23,241 nt of DNA from Apostichopus parvimensis (taxonomy: Eukaryota > Echinodermata > Holothuroidea > Aspidochirotida > Stichopodidae), in the NCBI GenBank assembly GCA_000934455.1, contig KN882598.1, positions 29,751-52,991 on the forward strand, written 5' to 3'. A program made the translations under genes and the position numbers. Below are positions 10,801 through 18,315 of this stretch, piece by piece. Numbering within the stretch: the first letter of the stretch is position 1; each line of letters opens with the position of its first letter. The notes below the pieces were generated by a model. That model saw only the letters and a list, made by a program, of their open reading frames with translations, made no database searches and was not told the origin of the DNA.

Positions 10801-13800
10801 CAGCAGCTTTGACCAGCAGACTAATTTATCATCTTTTCAGTACTAATTTGTAAACAAAGTTTTTATAATTTACCTTTCACAGCATTACCAATATAGTCGA
10901 GGCAACAGAGACTTAAATGTTACGCTATTTTTGTTTGTTGTTTATTCTAAAGAACCATAATAATGCACATGTGTGCTTCTTTTATCCTGCAACATATAAA
11001 ATCAGCAGCTAAAGTGATAAAAATGGTCGTGGTATGATCGCCAATGGTACTTCGGTTTTCTGTTTCCATTCCAAAGAAGTCCTAAATGGTTAAGTACATT
11101 GGCATCTCTTTGCTAATGCTCCTTTAAAAACGCTCTTCGTTACCAAACGCTCATCATTTCAATGGCTCATCCTTTACAATGTTTCAGTTCCATTTTACGC
11201 AGACCTTTACTTCTCTTCAACACTTATCACTGACCAAATTGAGTCTGCTGCCCTCAGTTAAGAATATTACCTACATCTTTCTCTACTATTTTTATGAAAC
11301 CCTAAACAGATCTGATACGAAAATGTAGCCGACGAAAAAAAGACCATCGTAATATTCATTCTAGTAATTAATGTAATTCTCTTTTGTTTCCATAGCGATA
11401 TGATGACACTATCGGTGATTTAGAAGTAGAAACCGAGCAGAAACAAGTGGAGCTTCAAAAAGTCCATGAGCATAGGATAGAGTCAAACCTTGATGACAAA
11501 ATTAATATTGAAGAACAGAACTACTGGGATACNNNNNNNNNNNNNNNNNNNNNNNNNNNNNNNNNNNNNNNNNNNNNNNNNNNNNNNNNNNNNNNNNNNN
11601 NNNNNNNNNNNNNNNNNNNNNNNNNNNNNNNNNNNNNNNNNNNNNNNNNNNNNNNNNNNNNNNNNNNNNNNNNNNNNNNNNNNNNNNNNNNNNNNNNNNN
11701 NNNNNNNNNNNNNNNNNNNNNNNNNNNNNNNNNNNNNNNNNNNNNNNNNNNNNNNNNNNNNNNNNNNNNNNNNNNNNNNNNNNNNNNNNNNNNNNNNNNN
11801 NNNNNNNNNNNNNNNNNNNNNNNNNNNTGAGCATAGGATAGAGTCAAACCTTGATGACAAAATTAATATTGAAGAACAGAACTACTGGGATACACTCGCA
11901 CAGGAACCATTGAAGGTAGGTCAAAGGTTAAAGGTGATAGAAAAGATGCAAATGCTGGTAGATTGAATGGCAGGTCCTATACAGGCATGAAACACTGAGG
12001 CATGAAATGCTGTAATGTAAGTACTAGGGAAGTAAATGAACACTGTGGAAAGCAATGGGGCATTGTTGTAAACAACACAAGAAAAACATTTTAACATTTA
12101 GGCTTCTCCATAGCATTACATTACAGTAAATACAAACTTTGCTGACTCAAGCTTGGCTGCTGTGTCTGTCTCAGCTTATTGGAGCAGTTCTTTATTTATC
12201 AAGATCAAGTTTGTTCTTGCCCTTAATCTTTCTTCAGCTTCACAGGAAGTATTTTGTTTTGTTTTACCTTCTGCTGTGAATCTATTTTGTTACAGTTTAA
12301 TCATTTCTTCCCTTGCCTGCAAAGTCTTTCAAAGTTTATGCCCCCCCCCCCCTCCCCCCCCCCCCCCCGTCCAACCCCATCAACCCCATCGGTGCCTCTA
12401 TATGTGGTTTTTGTTTTCATCTTGAAAAATAAATTCATTTTTAGCAAGTCTTGAAGTGCCATGCATTCTGTTTTTAAGTATCATTACACGATTTTCGTCT
12501 TCTCAGAGCAAGAAGATTTTACGGTCCTTCGAGAAGTACCTGAAGTCAGTCCAGAAGAAACGCAAACATCTCATCTCGTATTACAAACATCTCAGGAGGG
12601 CGGATCCGGACAAAGCAGCTAAACAAACAGACGGAATCCTCCGTCAACTGAAGGAGTCCGCGTTAAGAGTCGACGGAAATATTGACAGGCTACAGAAACT
12701 GCCGGATACTTATGCAGAAATTAAAGCCAGCATAGGTGATTAACTTATAATCTATTATGGATACGTGTGTATGTAAGGCTGTGTCATATGTATGTGTGTG
12801 TATTTGTGAAGCTAGCATAGGTGATGAACTTGTAATCTTTTATGGATACGTCTATCTGTATCGCTGTGTCGTGTGTGTGTGTGTGTGTATTTGTGAAGCC
12901 AGCATAGGTGATGAACTTATAATCTTTTATGGATACGTCTATCTGTATCCCTGTGTCATATGTGTGTGTGTGTATTTGTGAAGCTAGCATAGGTGATGAA
13001 CTTATAATCTATTATGGATAGTGTCATATGTATGTGTGTGTATTTGTGAAGCTAGCATAGGTGATGAACTTATAATCTATTATGGATACGTGTATCTGTA
13101 TCACTGTGTCGTGTGTGTGTGTGTGTATTTGTGAAGCCAGCATAGGTGATGAACTTATAATCTTTTATGGATTCGTCTATCTGTATCCCTGTGTCATATG
13201 TGTGTGTGTGTATTTGTGAAGCCAACATAGGTGATGAACTTATGATCTATTGTGGATACGTCTATCTGTATCGCTGTGTCATATGTATGTGTGTGTATTT
13301 GTGAAGCTAGCATAGGTGATGAACTTATAATCTTTTATGGATACATGTATCTCTATCGCTGTGTGGGGAAGCAACCATCTTGACAGGGGTGTCAAGGTAC
13401 CCACAGTTTCAGTAAAAATTATAGAAAACACATCTGATGATGTCATCAATAAATCTGTAGATACCCAACGTTTAAAGACTCCACAAGTAGGCAAAGAATG
13501 ACACCAATGTGACAGTTGCCAAGAATATTAAGGCTACTCACACTTGGGTGACATCTTTCAAAATCGTACTTGATGGTCACATCATCATCAGTGCTCAGCA
13601 TGGCTATCTTCAGATGCGCGGTATTTCCAGACCTAGACATTACCATGACTGTTCCCTGTCGATTGTGGCATCAGAAATCTTTTAAAGTGAATGCAGGCAT
13701 CAACTTTGATATACCACACACATGAACATATTCTGTAATCTTAATGAAGAGGAAAAAAACTTTTTGTTCGGGCGAGGAGACCTTCTAGTAGTTTACTACT

Positions 13801-16578
13801 CGGTTGTTAATTTGTAGTCAGCAAGAATTTGGAGCATTGGGTTTGCCTTTACCATCAAGTTTGAAATAAAATGGAAAGATTAATATGTTTATCATGTTTA
13901 ATGAAAAGTTAAAATCACTCTGAATTGCAGTAATGGATTGAAAATCAGGTAGTGAAAGAGAATTTGTTAATAAATTGGACCAATAAAACAAAAATAACTG
14001 GTTAGCTTTATCCGCAGGCAAACCCTGACCAAGACCTCATGACTGTAATGATGTCTGTTCACAAAGTCCTGCAACATGCCCTCATCAACCCTGGAATCAG
14101 TTACTCAGTTACAAATGTTGTAAATGGGCTTTGGCCTTTCTCAGAGACATCTCCTACCAAAATGCTTCTTTGAAAAGAGAGTTCTCATAGAGTTAGTCTG
14201 GAATCTGAGGTCAAAAGGTTCAGTCGTATTGAATTCTCTGATCTTTCTTTCCACATCAGCGAATCTGCAAGATGCCTACTCCGACAACGACGACGACACA
14301 AGGTTCATCCACGGAGTAGAAGAGGAAGGTGAAGGTGAAGATGAAGATGACGATGTCGAGGATGACAACTCACAGGAGGAGGAGCAGGAGGAGGAGGACA
14401 ACTCACGGGAGGAGGTGGAGGAGGTACCAGAGGAAGATGAAGAGCCCACAGGAGATGTACCTCAGCGGGTTACCAGCATCCAGAGCAAAACCACGGAAGG
14501 TACCAGGAAGGAGAAAACCATCATGAGACCGACGGTGCAGGATGAGGGCCACACCCCAGAGGAAGAGGAGGAGGATGAGAATGAAGATGTGGAGTACCCG
14601 ACAGAATTCAGGACCACGTTAAACGTCCCAGAAGACGAGACGGAAACAATCCCAGAAATACCTATGTTTGCAGGTAAGTCGTCCAACAGGATCGAAATAA
14701 ACAGAAGACTTTGAATGCTTGGCAGCTATGTCGATGATTTACTATCTCGATGCTTTACTGATTGTTTGCTGTATACTTGAATGGATCCAATAAACTGACA
14801 TTGGGGACAATGAATTAATCTGATCCAAGCCGGCGGTACCTATAAAGGTTTTGATAGACTTTGATCCTGTCTTAGTTATCAAACACAAGAGCTGCTCTGA
14901 TATACATTTAATACAGAAAACTGAAGGTCACGTAAAGGTTAATCAGTGTTTATCTTCCCCCCCCCCACACCCCACCCAGACCAACCCGTTGCAAGTCACT
15001 AAAACTGTTCCCAAGAATATTTGCTAAGTAATGGGTTGTGACTCTTTGCAAATTTCAAAAAAAAAAATTCTCAAACTTTGAGAAGTGCTGAATTAAACGG
15101 TAAGATGTCTGAGAGAGATAGCGAGAGGGAATTCCAAGCGTGGCTATAAAATGCTTGCTTAAACTGAAATTATGTGAGGGTCCCATTATTTGACATTATT
15201 TGGAGTAAAAAGCCGACGAGTTTTAAGGTTTATCAATTTGAAGTTTGTGGTAACAAACCTCAGGACGTTTGACCGAGTTTGTGTCAATACAGGCCAAAGT
15301 CACTAAATGGTTTAAGTTTGAGATTGTTGTGGTTTCTTCTATTTCAGTGAAACCGATTGAAAGTTACACCGAAGAAGAGAAAGATGTGATCCCTAGTAAA
15401 TCCTTCCAGCCTCACATCGTGGCCAAAAAATTACCCGTCAACGGAGACCACAGCAAGACGGAACATCATGTGAGGTCAAAGCCCAAGGCCTTCAGCGCTG
15501 ATAAGGTAAAGAGGGTTTGTGCAAATGTTTGTGTATATATGGTAGCCCAGGGTTGTCCAACCTTTTGCAGAGGAGGGCCACATGGAATGATTATGATGAA
15601 GGAGGGGGCCGCATGAACCCTACGCTCGATTTTTCGATTTTTTGCCCGAAGCCCAAGGCAACAAAATGTGAGCACTGCGCGCGGAGCGCACTGATTTATT
15701 TTCCTTCCTGATAAAACAGATGAAAAAAGTCCAGCCGCCCCCCCCACCTCCGCTGAGAGATTGTCACACAAACTGACCTGTATGCAGTTTTTTTGGACCC
15801 AGAAGGTTCGAATGATTGATTTTATAGCTTCAAATTGTTATCAATAAATCTGCTCACTAAAATTTCGCATCGTAGAGCATCTCTGGTGGGCCGAACACAA
15901 CCCTGCGGCGGGCCGGACTGTGGCCCGCGGGCCGTAGGTTGGACAACCCTGTGGTAGCCCTTTAAGAACATGAAGCTTTTTTGTGAGGTCAAAGGTTAAA
16001 GCCACCCTGTTAGACTGTACTTAGGTTGTAACTAAGGAGACACCTCAAGCAGAACTTCATTATGTATAAATTTGTATATATAAAAATATATATATAGATA
16101 TATAACTTTCGTTTCAGTTGGTTCCTTCATAGCAAATATTTCATAATTCTATCATGTTAACGATAGCATGAAGAAAAGCTGCCCTTTCTCCAATAAGCGC
16201 AACAATGGCCACACAGAGTTCCATCAGCAAGGAGCACAGAATAGACGTCGTTCACTTTGTTAAAAGTACGGACGGTTTCGATAATCTCATCACAGTTTTA
16301 CGACCGTTATATGTTTTATTCTCATCTTCTAGACCATCAGCAAGAAAGCGTTGAACTCGACCCCAGCCCTGGCCTTTGCCCTGGCGTGTGCTGTGATCGG
16401 CGTGGTGATGGGCCTGATCGCCACCGTCCTGGTCATCAAGAAGAAAACCAGACGACCCCAAGTCAGCCAGAGCTTCACCGAGGTGGACCCCAATCTCACG
16501 GTGGAACAGCGTCATATCGTGTCCATGCAACAGAATGGCTACGAGAATCCCACGTATAAGTACTTCGAAATGCAGTAG
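7704..16578 (+). CDS. APP: Amyloid precursor protein family gene (partial, 8 exons, C-terminal 609 residues)
   Basis: This is a type I membrane glycoprotein of the APP/APPL family. Relatives act at the cell surface in adhesion, neurite growth and synapse biology and are cleaved by alpha/beta- and gamma-secretases (established knowledge). The spliced coding sequence joins 7704-7833, 8967-9236, 10046-10269, 11396-11532 plus 11894-11915, 12507-12735, 14260-14673, 15348-15505 and 16333-16578. Every junction keeps frame (phases 1,1,0,0,1,1,0). Approximate residues of the visible part are: end of the growth-factor-like domain 1-43, copper-binding-like domain 44-115, short linker 116-148, E2 149-340, acidic region 341-475, juxtamembrane 476-538, transmembrane helix 539-563, tail 564-609. 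No Kunitz domain is present. The signal peptide and the first half of E1 lie outside the window or were not found. Family identity is very secure; whether it is APP or APPL by name is only convention in an invertebrate. Confidence 0.97.
7863..8027 (+). repeat. Dispersed repeat family, copy D
   Basis: It begins just 30 bp inside the first visible intron with TTTACTTTGCTCCTCGCTTACCTG and contains GTGCGCCCTCTATAACC and CTCATTCTACCATCC. It is the nearest relative of copy C. Confidence 0.82.
8710..8875 (+). repeat. Dispersed repeat family, copy E
   Basis: It has CGCTCCTCTCTTACCTGTCTCC, TTTCCTATCTACCTAAC and CGTTTTAGCACTACGCCC. TCAAAACTACTG just before it and CCAGTAAGTTTTGG just after it are near inverted repeats, suggesting the family has terminal inverted repeats. 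The element ends about 90 bp before the next APP exon. Confidence 0.78.
8967..9236 (+). CDS. APP: APP exon: copper-binding-like subdomain of E1 and linker
   Basis: The acceptor is TTCTTTCAG ending at 8966 and the donor is GTGAGT at 9237. The 270-nt exon enters and leaves in phase 1. It opens with VGAFESDALVVPSLC (human VGEFVSDALLVPDKC) and ends the domain with GMLLPC and then GVEFVCCP, both near-identical to human. All six cysteines of this subdomain are kept, so the fold is probably intact. The copper ligands of human APP (H147, H151, Y168) fall on P, K and T here; only the position of M170 is kept. After CCP comes a short E/P-rich linker (HEEEPRPVETAPVNR) in place of the long acidic and Kunitz region of vertebrates. 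Confidence 0.96.
9461..9734. mobile_element. Probable MITE in the intron after exon 8967-9236
   Basis: The ends CAGGTCGCCCAGTTGGGACAA and TTTGTCCCACTGGTTGCCTG are imperfect inverted repeats of about 20 bp starting CAGG. Inside are two imperfect direct repeats (from 9536 and 9628: AGGAACTG[TC]..ATACTGTCAGTAC) and a near-perfect palindrome at 9483-9501 (CTCATACTG/CAGTATGAG). There is no open frame and I see no clear target duplication. The element is 274 bp. Confidence 0.6.
10046..10269 (+). CDS. APP: APP exon: linker and first E2 helices
   Basis: CTCTACAG precedes the exon and GTAAAG follows it. The exon is 224 nt, entering in phase 1 (codon G|TG) and leaving in phase 0. After a P/T-rich linker it reads DPYLSGGDNRDESQAF, then KSAKDRLSNKQRERVATVM. 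This aligns with the start of human E2 (KYLETPGDENEHAHF, KAKERLEAKHRERMSQVM). The human RERMS word is RERVA here. The histidine equivalent to human H313, one of the E2 metal ligands, is serine. The exon ends in a lysine-rich helix (AAKKKELAK) consistent with the E2 coiled-coil. Confidence 0.95.
10499..10597. repeat. Long imperfect palindrome with B-box-like words
   Basis: Two arms of about 45 bp meet at the palindromic centre CCTCTAGAGG (10541-10550). Each arm carries a tRNA B-box-like word pointing inward or outward: GGTTTGAATCC at 10556-10566 on + and GGTTCGAATCT on the minus strand at 10525-10535. The arms end in AAAAGAGC and GCTCTTTT. No complete tRNA fold is visible. Confidence 0.75.
11396..11915 (+). 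CDS. APP: APP exon: central E2 helices, split by an assembly gap
   Basis: The acceptor is TTTCCATAG ending at 11395 and the donor is GTAGGT at 11916. The real exon is 11396-11532 joined to 11894-11915. Bases 11467-11532 and 11828-11893 are identical and flank 295 N, so one copy is redundant. Merged, it gives 159 nt (53 codons), phase 0 to phase 0, reading RYDDTIGDLEVETEQKQ to NYWDTLAQEPLK. It aligns with human E2 [28 protein letters not shown]. H of QKVHEHR matches human metal-ligand H382. Read straight through the gap, the exon would carry about 120 spurious residues. Human exon 11 is 159 nt by memory, which supports the merge. Confidence 0.9.
11533..11827. other. Assembly gap (295 N) inside a coding exon
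   Basis: The run of N is bordered on each side by the same 66-bp sequence. That is the signature of two contigs whose overlapping ends were placed side by side instead of merged. No unknown sequence needs to exist here: the exon reads cleanly without it. Confidence 0.93.
12341..12368. repeat. Poly-C tract
   Basis: A run of C broken by a single T at 12353. It lies in the intron about 140 bp before the exon at 12507, and its true length is doubtful because long homopolymers are error-prone. Confidence 0.9.
12507..12735 (+). CDS. APP: APP exon: C-terminal E2 helices
   Basis: CTTCTCAG precedes 12507 and GTGATT follows 12735. The 229-nt exon enters in phase 0 and leaves in phase 1. It reads SKKILRSFEKYLKSVQKKR, then KHLRRADPDKAAKQ, LRVDGNIDRLQKLPDTYAEI. 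The human parallels are FNMLKKYVRAEQKDR, EHVRMVDPKKAAQ and MNQSLSLLYNVPAVAEEI. The basic KKRKH stretch fits the heparin-binding face of E2. Of the human ligands H432 and H436, the first is kept (RKH) and the second is tyrosine. By memory human exons 12 and 13 are 129 and 100 nt, summing to 229, so this looks like the same segment without the intervening intron. Its last ten bases are the start of an 85-bp minisatellite. Confidence 0.95.
12726..13366. repeat. 85-bp minisatellite, 8 copies, seeded from the exon 5 splice donor
   Basis: Copies start at 12726, 12811, 12898, 12983, 13051, 13136, 13221 and 13306. Five of them are exactly 85 bp, one is 87, one is 68, and the last is truncated. Each begins GC[CT]AGCATAGGTGAT and contains TATGGATACG and a (TG)n block followed by TATTTGTGAA. 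The first copy's opening bases are the end of the exon and its splice donor (AGCATAG|GTGATT). Copies 2-8 therefore each carry a duplicate of the donor-like AG|GTGATG. Confidence 0.93.
13542..13655 (-). other. Possible antisense exon or coding relic
   Basis: On the minus strand a 114-nt stretch (38 codons) is preceded by ATCGACAG and followed by a good donor GTGAGT. It reads GTVMVMSRSGNTAHLKIAML and goes on with STDDDVTIKYDFERC, which has a protein-like composition unlike its AT-rich surroundings. I do not recognise a family. No partner exons were found, and the acceptor's pyrimidine tract is poor. It could be a real exon of an antisense gene, a relic of a mobile element, or chance. Confidence 0.3.
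14018..14119 (+). other. Possible cassette exon or chance open frame
   Basis: After ATCCGCAG the frame reads ANPDQDLMTVMMSVHKVL, then HALINPGISYSVTNV, up to a GTAAAT donor-like site. NPGISYS vaguely recalls human EPRISYGND. Its phases (0 to 0) do not fit the flanking phase 1 junctions; an internal acceptor at 14033 repairs only the 5' side, and a weak donor at 14099 would be needed for the 3' side. The direct join 12735 to 14260 is in frame without it. Confidence 0.2.
14260..14673 (+). CDS. APP: APP exon: acidic extracellular region after E2
   Basis: The acceptor is TTTCTTTCCACATCAG ending at 14259 and the donor is a consensus GTAAGT at 14674. The exon is 414 nt, phase 1 to phase 1. Joined to the previous exon it reads ...KASIANLQDAYSDNDDDT, where LQDAYSDND recalls human LQKEQNYSDD at the same place. 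The rest is dominated by Glu and Asp (VEEEGEGEDEDDDVEDD, EEEEEDENEDVEYP) with S/T and P spacers, and is presumably disordered. In vertebrate APP the acidic tract lies between E1 and E2; here it lies between E2 and the membrane. GAG/GAA/GAT triplet runs in the DNA suggest growth by slippage. Confidence 0.93.
15348..15505 (+). CDS. APP: APP exon: juxtamembrane ectodomain
   Basis: TTCTATTTCAG precedes the exon and GTAAAG follows it. It is 158 nt, phase 1 to phase 0, and reads VKPIESYTEEEKDVIPSK, then LPVNGDHSKTEHHVRSKP and AFSADK. KLPVNGD recalls human ELLPVNGEF, and FSAD recalls SFGAD of the same exon. The secretase-cut region would be at its end and in the next exon. No A-beta sequence similarity is visible, as expected outside vertebrate APP. 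A hAT MITE sits 42 bp downstream in the intron. Confidence 0.92.
15548..15951. mobile_element. Complete hAT-type MITE, 404 bp
   Basis: The ends are perfect 16-bp inverted repeats CAGGGTTGTCCAACCT / AGGTTGGACAACCCTG. The element is flanked by a perfect 8-bp target duplication TGGTAGCC (15540-15547 and 15952-15959). The CAGGG...CCCTG ends, the 8-bp duplication and the GGGCCGCA / TGGCCCGCGGGCCG subterminal words are typical of hAT-superfamily non-autonomous elements (Charlie-like). There is no transposase frame, so it needed a partner element to move. It lies in the last intron, 42 bp after a splice donor. Confidence 0.95.
16333..16578 (+). CDS. APP: APP last coding exon: transmembrane helix and cytoplasmic tail
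   Basis: The acceptor is CTCATCTTCTAG ending at 16332; the exon starts in phase 0 and stops at TAG 16576-16578 (81 residues). After a short basic stretch (TISKKALNSTP) comes a hydrophobic helix of about 25 residues containing GVVMG, a GxxxG motif like those of human APP. A KKK stop-transfer signal follows. The 46-residue tail has FTEVDPNLTVEQRH, then VSMQQNGYENPTY and KYFEMQ. The YENPTY motif binds PTB adaptors (Fe65, Mint/X11, JIP) and the clathrin machinery in relatives. The threonine matching human T668 is present but is followed by Val, not Pro. The tail ends in EMQ, a shorter end than human EQMQN. Confidence 0.98.
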   Translation, partial: TISKKALNSTPALAFALACAVIGVVMGLIATVLVIKKKTRRPQVSQSFTEVDPNLTVEQRHIVSMQQNGYENPTYKYFEMQ

Positions 16579-17529
16579 AACCTGCACCACCCTCCATTGT
16601 AAAAATATTACAAGTCTTGCAAATACGTGTAAGAGAACATTTGGTTAGCTGCAATTTTTGAAACTCATTTCTTTCTTTATCTTTCTCTCTCTCTATTTTC
16701 TTGTGTTATTATATTTCCTTCTTTTGGGACAATTTACTAAATTTGTGAATATTTTTCGTCTTCATCTGAATTGTCGTTTGGAGGGTCTCGGCCTGTGTGG
16801 TCTTCATCGTGTTGGGTAGTGAGTGACATATTCGCTCACAGTCGGATTTTAACAATCCTTCTCGATAATTGTCTGGGGAAATATAAATCGTTTGGACAAG
16901 AGTCAGAAAGGTAATTAATGATTCATTATTAATATTTCAAGTTTTCTTGTGATTTATTTTTTTTGGGGGGGAAGAGAGGCGGTCTAAAAATGGTCTTAAA
17001 AGAAGACGAAAAGGAAATGAGACAAAGAAAAAAGGAATTAAATAAGAATAAGGAATGATTTCTCATCTTTGATATTAGATGTCGAGGCAATACCTTCAGG
17101 CCAACGTATTCTTTGTACAGTGTTAGTTCATATTGGCTCCTGTATTCTGACACGCACAGCCGCAGTATTTTATTCATTTTTGTTTTTTTGATGCGGTTGG
17201 AAGTATCAATGTATTCCTTACTGTTCATGTATTTATACGCTTATCGTAAAACAAACTCATTGGTGGAAAAAATGCCCGGTTTCATGTATTCTGGTCGAAT
17301 ATGACCCATTTATTTTTGTGCTTGAATTGTACATATTTTCCTTCTTTTTTTTTTCTCCTTTTTCTTTTGAGAGATAGTCAAAAGGGTTGATTAGTGTGTT
17401 CTTACATATTCTGTGTGTGTTATTCATACAGTTGGTTTGTGGAGATTGTATGCTTTTTTTTATGTATATAATAATAATATAGTACGTATGCTGTCAGCCA
17501 GTATTCTTGTTCTTGGTGGTGGGTTCTAT

Positions 17530-18000
17530 GCTTGTAGCCGTATCACACTGGGTGTTATCATACTGCCCTACTCTAGTACTCTTACTGTGTAGCGTATATA
17601 TTCATGCAATATGGCTTATAGTTGTACAGTATGCTCACAGTCATAGCCTTATATGCTTACATATATAAATGGACACTGTATGCTTGTAATCGGATCATAT
17701 GCTTACAACTATGCTAAATGGACTTGTGGCAGCTTATGACTATGTTCATGTGGTATGCTTACAGTCATTTGGTATGCTTTCTGTCATATATGGTATGTAT
17801 GCTGTCATATGGTATGCTTGCTGTCGTATGGTATGCCATCAGCCAAATGGTTAGCTTACAGTCATGCGTTATATTCACAGACATACCAAATGCTTACAGT
17901 CGTACTGGTAGCTTGTGTTCATCCAGATTGCTTACAAGTACACTGACTGCTTATTGTAATACTGTGTACAGTGTGTCAATCTGTGTGCTTACAGTGGTAA
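17530..18000. repeat. Degenerate short-period array (TATGCTTACAGTCATA-like)
   Basis: Words such as TATGCTTACAGTCAT, GGTATGCTT and CTGTCATATGGTATGC recur many times with 15-20-bp spacing and much drift. It merges into the cleaner 57-bp array downstream. Open frames through it lack ATG starts or are repeat-coded. Confidence 0.75.
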
Positions 18001-18030
18001 AGTGTGCAGACAGTCATACTGCATGATTTA

Positions 18031-18305
18031 ATACTGAATGCTAAGTTTCATTTAATATGTCTACATCCATACTGTGTGTGTGTAGGCATACTGAATGCTA
18101 AGTTTCATTCTGTATGTCTTCATTCATACTGTGTGTGTGTAGTCATACTGAATGCTAAGTTACATTTTGTATGTCTTCATTCATACTGTGTGTGTGTAGT
18201 CATTCTGAATGCTAAGTTTTATTCAGTATGCCTACATTCATTCATACTGCATGCCTCCATACCGAACGCTAAGTTTCATTCAGTATGCCTACCTTCACAC
18301 TTGTA
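18031..18305. repeat. 57-bp minisatellite, 5 copies
   Basis: Copies begin at 18031, 18088, 18145, 18202 and 18259, an exact 57-bp period. The core is ATACTGAATGCTAAGTTTCA, then TATGTCTTCATTCATACTG and a TGTGTGTGTAG spacer. Because 57 is a multiple of 3, a frame stays open through all copies; it has no ATG at its start and is most likely not translated. Confidence 0.93.
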
Positions 18306-18315
18306 TACATTGTAA

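Larger units (their letters stand above)
16579..18310 (+). other. 3' UTR of the APP gene, extent uncertain
   Basis: The stop codon is followed by AT-rich, non-coding sequence without a clear end. I see no AATAAA close downstream; the nearest clear ones are around 20719 and 20741, too far to assign. Long 3' UTRs are common in this family, so the transcript may run into the minisatellites at 17530-18310. Only the strand and the start of the UTR are supported. Confidence 0.5.

Noticed and set aside
12757..13494. Open frames on both strands through the 85-bp array (cysteine/valine/tyrosine-rich or HTHT-rich peptides)
   Set aside because: They are translations of TG/CA repeat units with an 85-bp period that shifts frame, and have no independent coding evidence.
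14124..14259. Extension of the acidic exon upstream to an ATG at 14124
   Set aside because: A strong pyrimidine tract and CAG at 14259 mark the acceptor, and the codon phase there fits the upstream exon; the upstream 45 codons have no similarity to the family.
14462..14686. Minus-strand serine-rich frame opposite the acidic exon
   Set aside because: It is the complement of GAG/GAA codons in a well-supported exon.
15466..15771. Frames of 64-101 residues over the intron at 15466-15771
   Set aside because: They run from APP exon sequence into the hAT MITE and have no transposase similarity.
16252..16590. Minus-strand frame of 112 residues opposite the last APP exon
   Set aside because: It lies fully against the transmembrane/tail exon, which is unmistakable; it is a shadow frame.
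18004..18315. 103-residue repetitive frame
   Set aside because: It lacks an ATG start and simply reflects a 57-bp minisatellite whose period is divisible by three.
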